Shown: positions 1 to 11,500 of the stretch, in pieces | Layout: each line of letters begins with the position of its first letter | Numbering within the stretch: position 1 is the stretch's first letter | Assembly: GCA_013407085.1 (NCBI GenBank) | Contig: JACCGJ010000567.1 | Coordinates: forward strand, 1-64,000 | Direction of reading: 5' to 3' | From: Atriophallophorus winterbourni | Taxonomy: Eukaryota > Platyhelminthes > Trematoda > Plagiorchiida > Microphallidae | DNA length: 64,000 bases | Translations under genes and position numbers: made by a program | Notes under the pieces: generated by a model | The model's database searches: none | The model's input: only the letters and a program-made list of their open reading frames with translations | Told to the model about the DNA's origin: nothing

Positions 1-515
1 GAGTACCCACACTTGGCGCTAGAGCGTACAATTCACTGGGATGAATAGTACTGAAACCTGACATGAATTTGAAGGTTTCAATCAGGTCCCCACGTAGCCT
101 CCTCCTTTTTAGTGAGAAGAGCTCTAGACTCAGCAATCGTTCCTGATACGACCTACCCGATTGCCCAACAATCATACGAGTAGCTAAACGTTGAACACCT
201 TCCAGCTTGGCAATATCCTTTTCCAAGTAAGGTGACCATGCTTGAACGCAATACTCGAGATGTGGTCTGACGACCGCTTTGTATAATGGTATGAAAACCT
301 CTGGGGACCTGCAGGATAAAACTGAACGAAGGCGAAAAAGCTCTCTCCTAGCGCGTTGTGCAGCGGCTACGCATTGATCAGCCCATTTAAAGTCCCCTGA
401 AACTTCTATACCTAAGTCACGAACATTCGGCACCCCATTTATCTCCAGTATACCATCTGTACCAGCCACCTCTAGCTTCTTAATGACTTTAGACAAAAGA
501 TAGCTTTTAGTGAAG

Positions 516-1622
516 TTAACTGGTAGATCCCATGTAGCAGACCACTTGATCATTTTTTCTATCCTCAAGAAGATCCTGTTCATCCAGTGATCCGATAATC
601 TTGACATCATCTGCAAAAATATAGCAGGGACACTTGAGCGACGCTGCCAAGTCATCGATGAAAATGAGGAAAAGTAGCGGTCCGAGTACGGAACCCTGTG
701 GGACTCCACTAACAACTTTTACTTTCGACGAATACATATTTCCTATCCTGACACGAAAGAATCTATTGCTTAAGAATCCTATTATCCATTTCTTCAGAAG
801 ACCATCGCTACCCATATAACCAAGTTTATCTGCAAGCAATCTGTGGTTTACTGAATCAAAGGCCTAGCAAAAGTTCAAGTAAAAAACTTCAACTTGTTGG
901 CCTTTATCTAGCCTCATGGTAACCTCGTTAAGAAAACATACGAGGTTTCTTAGGCACGACTTCCCTTTAAGGAAGCCGTGCTGAGCAGAGTTCAGCAACG
1001 AGTAATCAACTAGATGGCGACAGATCCTATCCCTAATAAGTTCCTCCAGGATTTTACATAGGATGCTAGTAAGACTTACAGGTCTGTACTTACAAACTGA
1101 GGATCGACTGCCACCTTTATGTATCGGGATCACATTAGCCAACTTCCAAATACTCGGAATATATCCATGTTGCAAGGAAGCGTTAAAGATACGACCCACA
1201 GGATCTGCTAATATTGGCGCCAGGTTCTTTATAATTTGAGGATAAATGTCGTCTGGGCCGGCAGATTTATGGGGGTTAGTTGCTGCAAGAGCACGTTTAA
1301 CCTCATCATCAGTGAAAAATAACTCCTCAAGTGGAGTAACGATATCAGGCCTTTTGATGACTGGCATGTTAGGCGGATCTATTTGGCGATCAAGCCTCTG
1401 AACAGACTGGAAATGTTTGAGAAAGGCCGAAGCCTTTTGTGAATCTGGAACTATTTGAGTTCCGTTTTCCTGCTGAAGGTTGCCAATATAATCGCGCGTT
1501 TTGCCTTTGGATTGGGCATAACTATAGTAACGCTTTGGGCACTGCTTTATATTGCGTGCCAACTGTGATTCAAAGTCACGTTTTGCTTTGCGTTGCATTC
1601 CCACAGCCTTATTTTTGACCAT
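516..1622 (-). pseudogene. LINE reverse transcriptase domain (two pieces split by a stop)
   Basis: The piece 1622-867 has the RT fingers region: LANVIPIHKGG, YRPVSLTSILCKILEELI and QHGFLKGKSC. The piece 839-516 continues in the same frame with AFDSVNH (motif A side), [21 protein letters not shown] (palm B; quoted in full at 839-516) and the catalytic YIFADDVK. A TAG at 864-866 replaces the residue just before AFD, so the protein would stop inside motif A. Downstream (about 510-1) remnants of the thumb/C-terminal region can be read in shifted frames. The enzyme copies element RNA into DNA at the nicked target; this copy cannot without suppression. Confidence 0.85.
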
Positions 1623-1634
1623 TTTATACTTTGT

Positions 1635-2624
1635 TCAGGACCGTTGTGTCTGAGAAGCTCTGTAAGTTTTCCAGGCACGGTCCCTCATTCTAATCACTCG
1701 TTGCATCGCAGGTGTCCACCACTGTGGCTTGTTGCGTTGCTTGACGTGCACCAACGGTGCGAACCTATCTTGCAGGGTAGACAGGCAGTGGTGTATAAGC
1801 TGCCAGTTTGTTGTTATATCATCACCTACATATTGAGACAACATCTTTTTAGCTTCCTCTGAGACAACTTCCCAGTCTACGCGATTGAAATTGCGCCTCA
1901 GTTTAGGAGGAGGTTTCTCATACCTGAGTCTTAGTTGGAATCTGATCACAACGTGATCACTTTTTCCTAATGGAGGAAGATAATCTACCTGGCGAACCAT
2001 TTCTTCGCTTGAAGAGATAACGAGATCCAGGATCGAAGGTAAGCAGCCCTGGCGGAATCTTGTGTGCTCATTGACATGTTGACTCATGGCATGCATATGA
2101 GTCCATTCGATGAAGTCCTCAGACATCTTATCAGATGAACAGCACTGGTTTAGCCAAGATATATGTGGTAGGTTAAAATCACCAACTATAAGAACCTGGG
2201 ACCCAAGCGTGTGCAGCAAACTGAGATTGCCAAGCAAATTTTGCAAGTACTGAGGTCCTGCTTGCGGGCTCATATAAGCGCATGCTATTACCATTGATTG
2301 CTTGTAAGATTGAACGATACATGAGCTAAGTTGGACGTTGTGCGTGCTAAGCCTAACACTCGATTCTGAAGTTCGAAGACCTAGTCTGAGAAATATAGCA
2401 ACTCCACCCCCGTTTAGTTCATCTGGTCTATCACATCTGACCACAGAATAACTACTACAAATTGAGTCAGGAATATGGTCAGTTTCAGATAGCAAGGTTT
2501 CGGACAGTGCTATTACATGTGGTCGTAACTCTTGCGCTAGGATGGAGAGTTCAGACCACTTATTTCGGATACTACATGAGTTTCCGTATATCACTGTGGC
2601 GACGGTGTCTCGCGATATATTCAC
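1635..2624 (-). CDS. LINE APE-type endonuclease domain (ORF2 N-terminal part)
   Basis: An open frame of 329 residues carries the exonuclease-endonuclease-phosphatase fold motifs used by non-LTR retrotransposons to nick target DNA. Visible are NSCSIRNK near the start, LSETLL (metal-binding Glu) at about residue 40, GDFNLPHISW in the middle, the TR.RQG...S.LDLV motif, and GKSDHVV (catalytic Asp-His) at about residue 230. It is in frame with the reverse transcriptase downstream but separated from it by a TGA at 1635-1637. The upstream boundary with ORF1 is a few bases away at 2627, a compact layout typical of LINEs. Confidence 0.85.
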   Translation of the reverse strand: MNISRDTVATVIYGNSCSIRNKWSELSILAQELRPHVIALSETLLSETDHIPDSICSSYSVVRCDRPDELNGGGVAIFLRLGLRTSESSVRLSTHNVQLSSCIVQSYKQSMVIACAYMSPQAGPQYLQNLLGNLSLLHTLGSQVLIVGDFNLPHISWLNQCCSSDKMSEDFIEWTHMHAMSQHVNEHTRFRQGCLPSILDLVISSSEEMVRQVDYLPPLGKSDHVVIRFQLRLRYEKPPPKLRRNFNRVDWEVVSEEAKKMLSQYVGDDITTNWQLIHHCLSTLQDRFAPLVHVKQRNKPQWWTPAMQRVIRMRDRAWKTYRASQTQRS

Positions 2625-2626
2625 AC

Positions 2627-3820
2627 TTAGTCCAGGTTGATCCTCGGGCGTAATACCCGAGGAGTCAGCACGTTTTTTGGTGTGCTGCTTAAGAGAGTGG
2701 ATTCGCCTTGCGCGGCCTGAAGTTCGGCCGTATCTTGGAGGTCACTAATCACGAGCTGTGGAATTTCAGGGACAATACGGTGATTATCGTGTTCATCCCC
2801 AGATCCATCCGTGATTTCCATACTTGACAAAGAGCCATCCTTTTCTGAAGAACAGCGCATTCTGTTATAATTTACATCATAACGTGAATTCTTTGACCTG
2901 TTGGATTCCTTTTTGTCATCGGGCACGACAACATGTTTCCCTTTGTTAGTTTCATTTAAACAATGTAACTTGCAAAGAACTGGTCACGCTCAGACTGCAA
3001 GAGGAATTCAACTAAAAGTGGTCTTGGAGAGTGGCTAGACTCACTTTTGGTACCCTTCCACACGCCAACACGATGAACACGCCTTAGTGGCGTATCTGGG
3101 CGCATACCAACCTTACGGAGCAGATTTCTGATACAACTCCGGTCGAGTGACTTACGCGTTTTAGCTTCGCGTATATAGGGTTCATCCTGATTAAGCACCA
3201 GGATGTTACTAGATTTATCTCGTATTCCCTGACGAGCCGATTTAAGCTGCTCCAGATCTTTGGATAACTTAGCGAGGCTCGAAACGACAGTAGCAAGTAA
3301 ATTTGACTGAGAGTCAAATTTTCTAGTGTCTACCTGTTTACGACCTGTCTGTGCCTTGTTCCTACTTTTACGTGGCTTCGAAGGCTTGGAAGACGGGGTC
3401 TGGGATGTGACATTTGGCTTGGCCGCTTGATCCGGTGTCTTAACCTTTTTAGTCCTTTTGCGTGACTTTGTAGGCTTGGGATTTTTACTCGCCGTAATTT
3501 CTTTGGAGTTCGTTGTTTGTACCGCTGGGCTAGCAGTGATACTCTGACGTACAACTTCAGCAAAAGATCTATCCACACTAACCTTAGAAGCTGTGCTGTA
3601 TTGCCGAGACCGAGCATTTTTAGCCTTTTCGGAAAATGCTTTTTTAGCTGCCCATTGGCACTTCACTACATATCCATTGGAGCCAACGGTGAGTAACATA
3701 CACCTTATAGTGCTCGGGATGTATCCCTGAACACTTCGGATGTGCCCATCTCTTGCAAGTATTACATTCAATGCCATTTAATACTTTTCTGCAACAAGAG
3801 TTTTTTAGGCACTTGTTGGC
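2627..3820 (-). pseudogene. LINE ORF1 with PHD-type zinc finger, frameshifted
   Basis: Three overlapping frames together make an ORF1-like protein. The first (about 3820-3650) holds a Cys/His pattern that fits a PHD finger: Cys-rich pair, GIECNTCKRWAHPKC, then W..C about 25 residues on. The frame then shifts into a 3777-2956 ORF that is very Lys/Arg/Ser/Thr-rich in the middle, as expected for a nucleic-acid-binding ORF1. Its C-terminal part has DKSSNILVLN and RPLLVEFLLQSERD, like the RRM-like/esterase-free ORF1 proteins of CR1 elements. It shifts again near 2960 into an acidic Ser-rich tail ending at 2627. PHD fingers are known from some CR1 ORF1 proteins. The frameshifts may be mutations of this copy. 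Confidence 0.65.
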
Positions 3821-3868
3821 AATCAGTTCAGTTCATTTCAGTTTGCACAGGACAGTATGTGGCTAACG

Positions 3869-4110
3869 AGCCAATCGAGCGTGCAGAATTTCTTTCGGTG
3901 GAAAGCTGCAGAGAAGCAACCACCACTGCCAAAGCGTTTTTTCTTATTGTGATTTGGATATCCTCGACGATCGCGCCGCCAAGAGATAGGCCAATCGAGC
4001 GTCCAGAATTTCCGTCTGTGGAAAGCTTCAAAGGAGCGCCCACAACTGCCAAAGTTGGTTCATTTCCTCTGGTATTCTCGTCGTATGCGAAGGTACGTCT
4101 GATGTTTTCC
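3869..4110. repeat. Two imperfect ~120-bp tandem repeats at the LINE 5' end
   Basis: GCCAATCGAGCGT.CAGAATTT at 3871 recurs at 3992, followed in both units by a GTGGAAAGCT stretch, an ACTGCCAAAG stretch and a TCTCGTCG/CTCGACGA-like end. The units are about 120 bp and lie immediately upstream of the LINE ORF1 (in the LINE's orientation). Tandem 5' monomers act as promoters in several LINE families; that role here is an inference. Confidence 0.6.
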
Positions 4111-4140
4111 AAGCCGTCATTTGGTCCCACAATTTGTAGC

Positions 4141-4735
4141 TGCGACTGAGAAAAACGGAAAGGGTTTCTCTTCACCAAGCCGGTGAGAGGTTAGCTATGG
4201 AAAATTGGTGCGTACATTTAAAACATGACATTTAAAACGAGGCATTATATAACAGGATTTTTTTTAAATTGTGGTCAAGACCATATAATTTTAAAATGAA
4301 CAAAAAATGGACAATTCTGACGACAGACAACCTGCATATTCATAATAAAGAAAATATTTGAATATTGATTACAGCAAATAAATTTCACAAACGAAATAGA
4401 CTTCGCGTTATGATGTGTATAATGCAATAAATTGATTTCCAATTCACAGCAAAATCAGAGAAATGCAATCTGGAAATTGATTCTTAACAAGAGCGTGGAA
4501 AATACAACCAAGTTGAACGTACCGCGCAAGTTCACGGTAGATCATTCCAGAATGTGTGAAAAGTACGAACTGTATACTCGATATCGAAGTGCCGGGTGCT
4601 CAACCGCATACCGTCGAAGGAAATCTGGGCGCGTGATTGGCTTTTAGCCACCTTCAGCCCTGTGCAACTTGAACTTGAACTTGAACTTGATACTGATACT
4701 GAAATAAGCGCGTTATTTAAAATAGTCGCTTAATA
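4141..4735. other. Upstream region of PSMD2
   Basis: This AT-rich stretch separates the LINE from the PSMD2 start. It has a short (ACTTGA)n run at about 4670-4692 followed by (ACTGAT)n, which resembles the microsatellite-like 3' tails of LINEs seen elsewhere in the window. I see no convincing TATA element or coding exon. It presumably holds the PSMD2 promoter and 5' UTR. Confidence 0.4.
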
Positions 4736-5543
4736 ATGGTTGCTGAAGCTGATTCTACCCCAAAGGATACCGCGAATCTGAAGAAAGGTGATGCCGTCGA
4801 GGAAGATTTGGTAAAAATGCATTTTTACATTACTATTGTCAGTCTGAGGAAGATAAACAGCTTCAAGATGAGCTTAACATGCTGGTTGAGCGTCTCGAAG
4901 AACCGAACGCTTCTCTCTATCAACCTGCACTTGATACTATGAGCACCCTCATAAAATCTTCAACAACGTCAATGACTTCTGTCCCTAAGCCGTTAAAATT
5001 CATGATGCCACATTATGATAAAATGAAGCTCATCTTCGAAAAAATTACTGACCCCAAGACAAAGGTAATGAATCACTTTGTCGTTATTGTTAGAGCCTGT
5101 GTGCTGATGTCATTTCAGTTTTGGCTATGACAGTTACAGACAAAGCAGAAACGCGCTTTGACACATTGAATTATCGTTTACTTGGGACGCACGCTGAAAT
5201 CGGTGCCTGGGGTCATGAGTATGTACGGCATCTCACTGCCCAAATTGTTGCTGTGTGGCAGGAAAAAGATTTGAATTCCACATCCGATCTGTCAGATGGT
5301 ATGTATCCTATTGAGTAATATTTTTCAGAATTTCTCGAACAGCAAAATCGTTATCTCGCTCTCGTCCACTTAATCATCCCATATCTGATGGATCACAACG
5401 CCGAAGCTGAGGCAATTGACTTATGTATTGAATTAGAAAAACTCTCTTTTCTGGAGCAATATACATCTGCCTTGAATTATCAACGTGTCTGCCTTTATTT
5501 GACTAGCTGTGTTGCTTATCTGCCTACGCCGGATAACACCGAA
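4736..5543 (+). CDS. PSMD2: PSMD2 exons 1-4, separated by micro-introns
   Basis: Four exons fit into 808 bp. Exon 1 (4736-4810) starts [11 protein letters not shown] and is acidic/basic, like other Rpn1 N-termini. Exon 2 (4843-5064) carries [10 protein letters not shown] and the [15 protein letters not shown] signature. Exon 3 (5094-5298) begins [14 protein letters not shown], aligning with the conserved FAADIISVLAMTM region, which fixes the acceptor at 5093. Exon 4 (5329-5543) ends at TPDNTE. The introns are 4811-4842, 5065-5093 and 5299-5328, all GT...AG and phases 0, 0 and 1. Reading straight through any of them introduces a stop or breaks the family alignment. Confidence 0.93.
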
Positions 5544-8500
5544 GTACGTTGAAATCAAATACTGTCACTTATTTATTTATCACTTACTATCTTCTTCTGA
5601 ATCGAAAGCAGAAGGGATAAAATCCCGTTTGAGCTTCATCACAGTAATAGACATGGGTGACTTCTGCTGACAAGGCAAACCCTGAGAGTAGAGGAACACC
5701 ACTATATCACTCCGGGGATCAAGTCCATCCGTCTCAACAAATGCTGATCCAACGCGCTTTTGAATAGCTGTTCAGATGGTAGAGACAGGAGCCTCTTTCG
5801 GTAGAGAGTTCCAAGTGTTCACCACCCGCGTGGATAGCGTGCTCACATTACTCAGCTTCAGCCTTCTAGGCTTCTGCAACTTAAAGTCATGTCCACGAGT
5901 CCTCGACTCACCTACTAATCGGAAGTACTGGAGGAACTCGTCTCCATATTGACCGAGAAGAATACGGCGTGTCAGGAGCAGGTCATATCTTTCCCTTCGA
6001 AGCTCTAGGGGGTAGAGTTTCAGCAAGCTCCTATCCTCGTACGCCAGTTGGCGCATTCCACAAACCATCTTAGTGCCCCTCCTTTGTACCCTCTCCAAGG
6101 AGTCGCATTCGCCTTTGGACTGAGGAAATGCAACAGGTAGCCCATATTCCAACAGAGGACGAATGTACACAGAGAAAAGTGTCTGGAACATTTGCGGGGT
6201 AATGGACGCAAAGGAACGCCGAATCGCCCAGAGCATCCTGGTAGCGCTGCCTATTCTCCGACAAGTGTCAGCCTTCGACTTCAAGGAATCCATAACCAGA
6301 ATCCCTAAGTCTTTTTCGACCGTCACCGCTCTAATAGGCTTACCTCCAATAAAGTATTCACCACCAGTGTCATCGGAGTTTATGCGCATGACCACTGTCT
6401 TGTCCTCATTGATAGGCAGTGACCAGCGATGTGTCCAACTGACTAAGTCATCAACTGCTTGTTGCAGTTGCTTGTGGCCATCGCAGGAACTGACAGAGGC
6501 CCACAGTTTCAGATCATCCGCGAATAAAAGACAATCGATCGCTACCGCGTCCGGAATATCATTCACGAAAACTTTGAATAACAATGGGCCAAGGACAGAT
6601 CCCTGCGGCACTCCGGAGCCTGCTATCATCTCTGAAGACAAAACTCCATTCACCTCTACACGGTTTGACCGCCCTGAGATGAATGCCTCGATCCATTTTA
6701 GTAGACAACCCTGAATACCCAAACCCTCCAGCTTGACGAGCAATCGGCGGTGGGGCACGCGGTCAAACGCCTTACTAAAGTCGATAAAAATGACATCGAC
6801 CTCTTGACCAGAATCAGTCAAAGCACACCAACTTTCTCGCGCCAGGAGCAGATTACTTACGCATGAGCGATTTTTGGTGAATCCATGTTGTTGTGGACAC
6901 CAACGCCCACACTCCAAAAGAAAGTGCTCTAATTTTCTTTTGATCAGCTTCTCTAAAATTTGACCGATCACAGAAGTCAATGTGACCGGCCTGTAATTAG
7001 CGGGACTACTAGGGTCCCCACTCTTAAACATAGGTTTAATAATACCCTGTTTCCATTCTTGTGGCAAGATCCCTAATGTTACAGATTTTGTAAACAACCT
7101 GGCCAGTCAGAATGCCTGACCTCAGTCCCATGTTGACAGTACTGTTATGATACGCTATACATTTCAAATCAGTAATCCAATATTAAGTGCCAGTATATCT
7201 ATAATACTTGGTCATCGCCAATGATAGCATTAAATTAATGTTTCGATGCTTTCAACGGTGAGACAGAGCTAACTATGTAGGCTCGAAATGAGATATCAAT
7301 ACAGACGCTTCTATGCATTACAACAAATTTTCTATGCTACGCAACTGCACCATACCGAATTACTTAGAAATATATCTATGCTGATCCGGTCACCAAACGA
7401 TTATGAGAACTCACAGTAACCGGTACGGTCCTCAGTCTGTTAGAACAGCCAGCTACACTATAGCTAGTTTAGTTTCTAATTCAAGCTTGTGACGGACAGC
7501 TCTTTTAGCAATTTGGATTCGAGTTAGGATCATAAGAATGACGATTCCACTTATATAGTACATTATCTAACCAAGGCAGATTTTGTTCTTTATTTAGATT
7601 CAACGTACGCTGCTTCGGAACATTATCTATTGTTGTCATTCACTTTGATCGTGTCAGCTGCATCCAGCAGTTGTGCAAAGAAAATGATATTGAGCTGACA
7701 AAAGCTGCCCTAATTTTTGTTTACACAGCTCTCTCAGACCATTACAAAAACCGCGGCGATCATTGCATTGTCATCATCATCATGAAGCACAAGTCTGGAG
7801 CAAGACAAAGTGCGTAAAAAATGGTAAGCAGGCAAGCGGAATATGCAAAAGTAAATGCTCAAAAAGCAGCTTGTTTTTGGAGTTTCACTGCATGCGATTT
7901 TGTTTTGTTTTGTTTTTTTGTTGATTAAATGTAATGTAATAGTATACCGGATAAAAGATCTGGACACATTATAAAATACACTTTTGCCACTGACTTCAGT
8001 TTGCAACCACATCCCGTAAGGTTTCTAGCCAACGATTTCGTGGAGCTTTTGGACACCACCTAGGCGGTGGTATTGTAAAGCGGTGATGAGGCATTCCTAA
8101 AACGTCGGTGGCAGCATCGTGTTACAAGCGGGTGTTAGGACCAGCTGGCAACGAACTGAGAGAAATGCTGATGCTTGCTCGTTTGCGATGGTTGGGACAT
8201 ATTTTAATAATGCCTCACCGTTTACTGTACTGCGCCTTATTCGCAAAAGCTGGGAGAAACCATCTGGTGGTCAGTTCATGACGTGGCGCGTTGGGATGAA
8301 GAAATTCGCCTTCCACTAGGCTCAGTTGGGCGTATTCGATTGCCGGATGTGCAATCGTGCAGTATTTCTGTGCTGTGTGGCTAACACCGTGCTAAAATGA
8401 TTGGCCAGAGGTAGTGAGCTGCATGCTGAAACGGGCTGGCTACCATCTCCTGTTCTTTTTCTTCCTCATATCTGTCTAGGCCTGGACAATCTGACGGTAT

Positions 8501-11500
8501 CTTAGCCCACGTGCAGTCTCTGACTGTTCGGCACTTTGCCTGGATCGGGCTTGTGTTTTCATACCATTATATACTAGTCGCGGTCAATTCAGCACGGTTA
8601 CCCTTACAGTACCGTATTACCGTACTATTGCTCGTTTCCGTACTTATACTCATTTTGCTTCTTTTAAACAGATCCCCTGTTCTGTCACTAATGTTTTATG
8701 TGTATTCCTCGTTCTGTAGGTGTTGAAGTGTGCTGCCACATTGTACCGGAAATTTGACGATATCGGTAACGCTCTGCGATGTGCACTGCGTTTAAACGAC
8801 ATGGAACTGCTCCAAGAAATTTTCACTGGATGCGCTTCTTCAGTCGATGTACAACGGCAGCTTGCCTATCTACTCGGCAAGCAATGTGTGGTATTGCCCG
8901 ATGAAGAGAACGATAGCGTGGATGAGGATCTTATGGAGATGCTGTGGAACACCAGGTTGTCTGAACACTTTTTAGCTCTGGCAAGAGAGCTGGACATCAT
9001 GGAACCCAAGGTATTGTTTTCTACATTTTGTTCGATATTTTTATCGCTACATTCATATCAGGCGATATTCCATAAATGATTTAATGCTCAGTGTTACACT
9101 AAATTCTTGCAATTTTTTCGTGATTGATTTTAAATAATAACAAACTTCCAGTCAAACATTCGACTTTAATCTCAAAGATGACGTTTGAACTGTGATGCTG
9201 TTCTGTCAAAAATTGGCCAGTTTGTTTACGCTTGAGCCCAAACACGATTGCAGTGGCCAACCTCAGTTTTCACAGTTGCACCACGTTGTCGATAGCAAGC
9301 AATAATACAATTTTTTATCATTGTTGATGGAATGCAACTGTTACACTATATAACGCCAGTGTGCATCGAGAGTTTGCGAGAGATGGACGTGTAGCGTATT
9401 CAGCCTAGAAATTAAATTGGGCAGTTAATGGTTAAAACGTGTCCCAATCATCTCAATCAAGCAAGCATCGGCATTTTCTCAGTACTTAGTGGAATGATGT
9501 GTGCTTTACACCCAGTGTAAAATGCAAACTTGGTACTGGAACGGATATGTCGAAATTCATTGTTTGCTGTGTTAACGTACTTTATTTGCTTTCTATTTCA
9601 TCTGTTTAAAGATCCGCGTTCCATGCTAATGTTGATTTTGTTCTTACTGATATTCCTCAAAGTTATGTTTTGGCCACGGATGTGCAATCGTGTAGTATTT
9701 CAGTACTGCGCAGGTAACGCTGTGCTGAATTGATTTGCCATCGTTGCTAAGTTGTATGCGGAAACTTTGGAATCTCAATGTCATTTTACCGTATATCTGT
9801 TGAGGCCTGGGCATCCTGACAGCATCTTAAACCATTTACAGTATATGACAGTGCGTTACTTTGTCTGGATCAGGCTTGTGTTATCATAAAACATGTCTTG
9901 GCCAATACCAAACACGAAAAATACACACAACAACACACACAACATAGAACAAAAACTAAATTCTAATTCTAATTTTAATGATGCTTTCATTTTTGTGCGC
10001 ATCTCACATGAATATACATCAACGAAATCTCGGAATCCGTTTAAATATCGTGCAATCGGTTTGGTTGTCATACACCGGCCATTGTAGTGTTTGTTACTTA
10101 CATCTCATTTACTTTCTGTCTAGGTAACTTCACAACATCACAATCCACTAGCCTCGACTATTTTGCGAGCACATACTGAGTGGTTAGTCAAAACCATAGT
10201 GTACTAAAATGAATTCGCTTGACTAATTGCTATAATCAGCTGGAAATATTCGTTTACATGGTTGGGGTCCAAGAGACTCGCCTAGCTGGTGGTTGCAAAC
10301 GTTTCGTGATGTGACTGGGAAACAAAGTCCCTGGCGCTAATGTACCTTGTTTTTTATCGTGTCGTATGACTGTGCAACACCGTGGAAAATTCAGAACTAC
10401 AAATTGATGGTGAAGAAGAAGAAAATAGAAAAGCTCATTTGCATGCATCTCCATCACACACACACCCCACGACCAGTTTTGTGCTGTTTGAACTCACCAG
10501 GTAGGGACAGTAGGATCAGGATCCGCATGCGCTTTATTTGTTTGAACGAAATTCAATATTAATTTAACCACACAAATTTTCAAAATACAATGTATGAACA
10601 AGTGATAAAATTTATGTTTTTTTTCGAAAAATGTGAATTGCCAGTCAAATTTTCAAATCCGAAAAAAACTTCAAACGCGAACCCGGTACGGTTGTAATAA
10701 GCTCTAATGAGGCTAACGTTCTTCGAGTGCATCCCATCCGACAACATTGAGCCCCGGTCTACACAGTCTTAGGCTGCGCAGAAATCAATAAAACATGCTA
10801 TCGTTTGTTGTTGGTACCGTGATCGATGTTGTGAAGATTTGGTCTCCACCTTGGTTGACTATGGTATAGATCGGATTTAAATTGCATTTACATGACCAAG
10901 GCTGGTTGAGAACTGGACAGGCCATGGTAGGGGCTGATCTTGTTAAGATAGACAGATAATATCAATTGATTTACCTTCTTATGGTATGGTATGAAAGCAC
11001 AAGCCTGATACAGGCAAAATGCCGCACAGTCAGAGACTACACGTAGGCTGAGATACTGTCAGGTTGCCCATGCCTAGACAGATATGATGTACCCCCTTGC
11101 ATGCTGTGTAATCCCTTATTTATTTGAGTTGTATGCTGGTATGATGAACGTCCACTGACCGATTAACCTGTACCTAATTCGTACGTACACTAGGAGGTTA
11201 TACACGTTCATGTTTATCCACTGTGAAATTGTATGAAGAATTCGCCCTGCCCTTCGCCAACTATTTAAGTTTTTGTCACGATTGCATGGAAGTTGAGTAT
11301 ACGGCACCGATATAAATCTATCTCCGATGAATCCTTGTCTTGGTTTTCATGAAACGATCACGCATATTTTGCTGTTGTACTTGCAATCTGTTACCCTTGC
11401 ATTCCCGTAGCTACCTGAAGACATTTACAAAACGCACTTGGAAACTGTTCGCCCCTCGCTTAATCCAGCTGCTTACGATTCCGCGCTTGCCAATTTAGCT

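Larger units (their letters stand above)
1..3835 (-). mobile_element. CR1-like non-LTR retrotransposon, full-domain but decayed
   Basis: Read on the minus strand this is one LINE in the order ORF1 (zinc finger and basic region), APE-type endonuclease, reverse transcriptase and RT thumb/C-terminal region. The 3' end runs out of the window at position 1. The open parts of ORF2 share one frame from about 2624 to 516 but are interrupted by in-frame stops at 1635-1637 (TGA) and 864-866 (TAG), and the frame is lost again near 520. The copy is therefore not autonomous as it stands. It lies just upstream of the proteasome gene and in the opposite orientation. The CR1-like assignment rests on domain order, the RT motifs and a PHD-type finger in ORF1; I cannot separate CR1 from close relatives such as L2 without alignment. 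Confidence 0.85.

Noticed and set aside
6163..6714. 183-codon plus-strand ORF
   Set aside because: It is antisense to the LINE reverse transcriptase and carries no motif.
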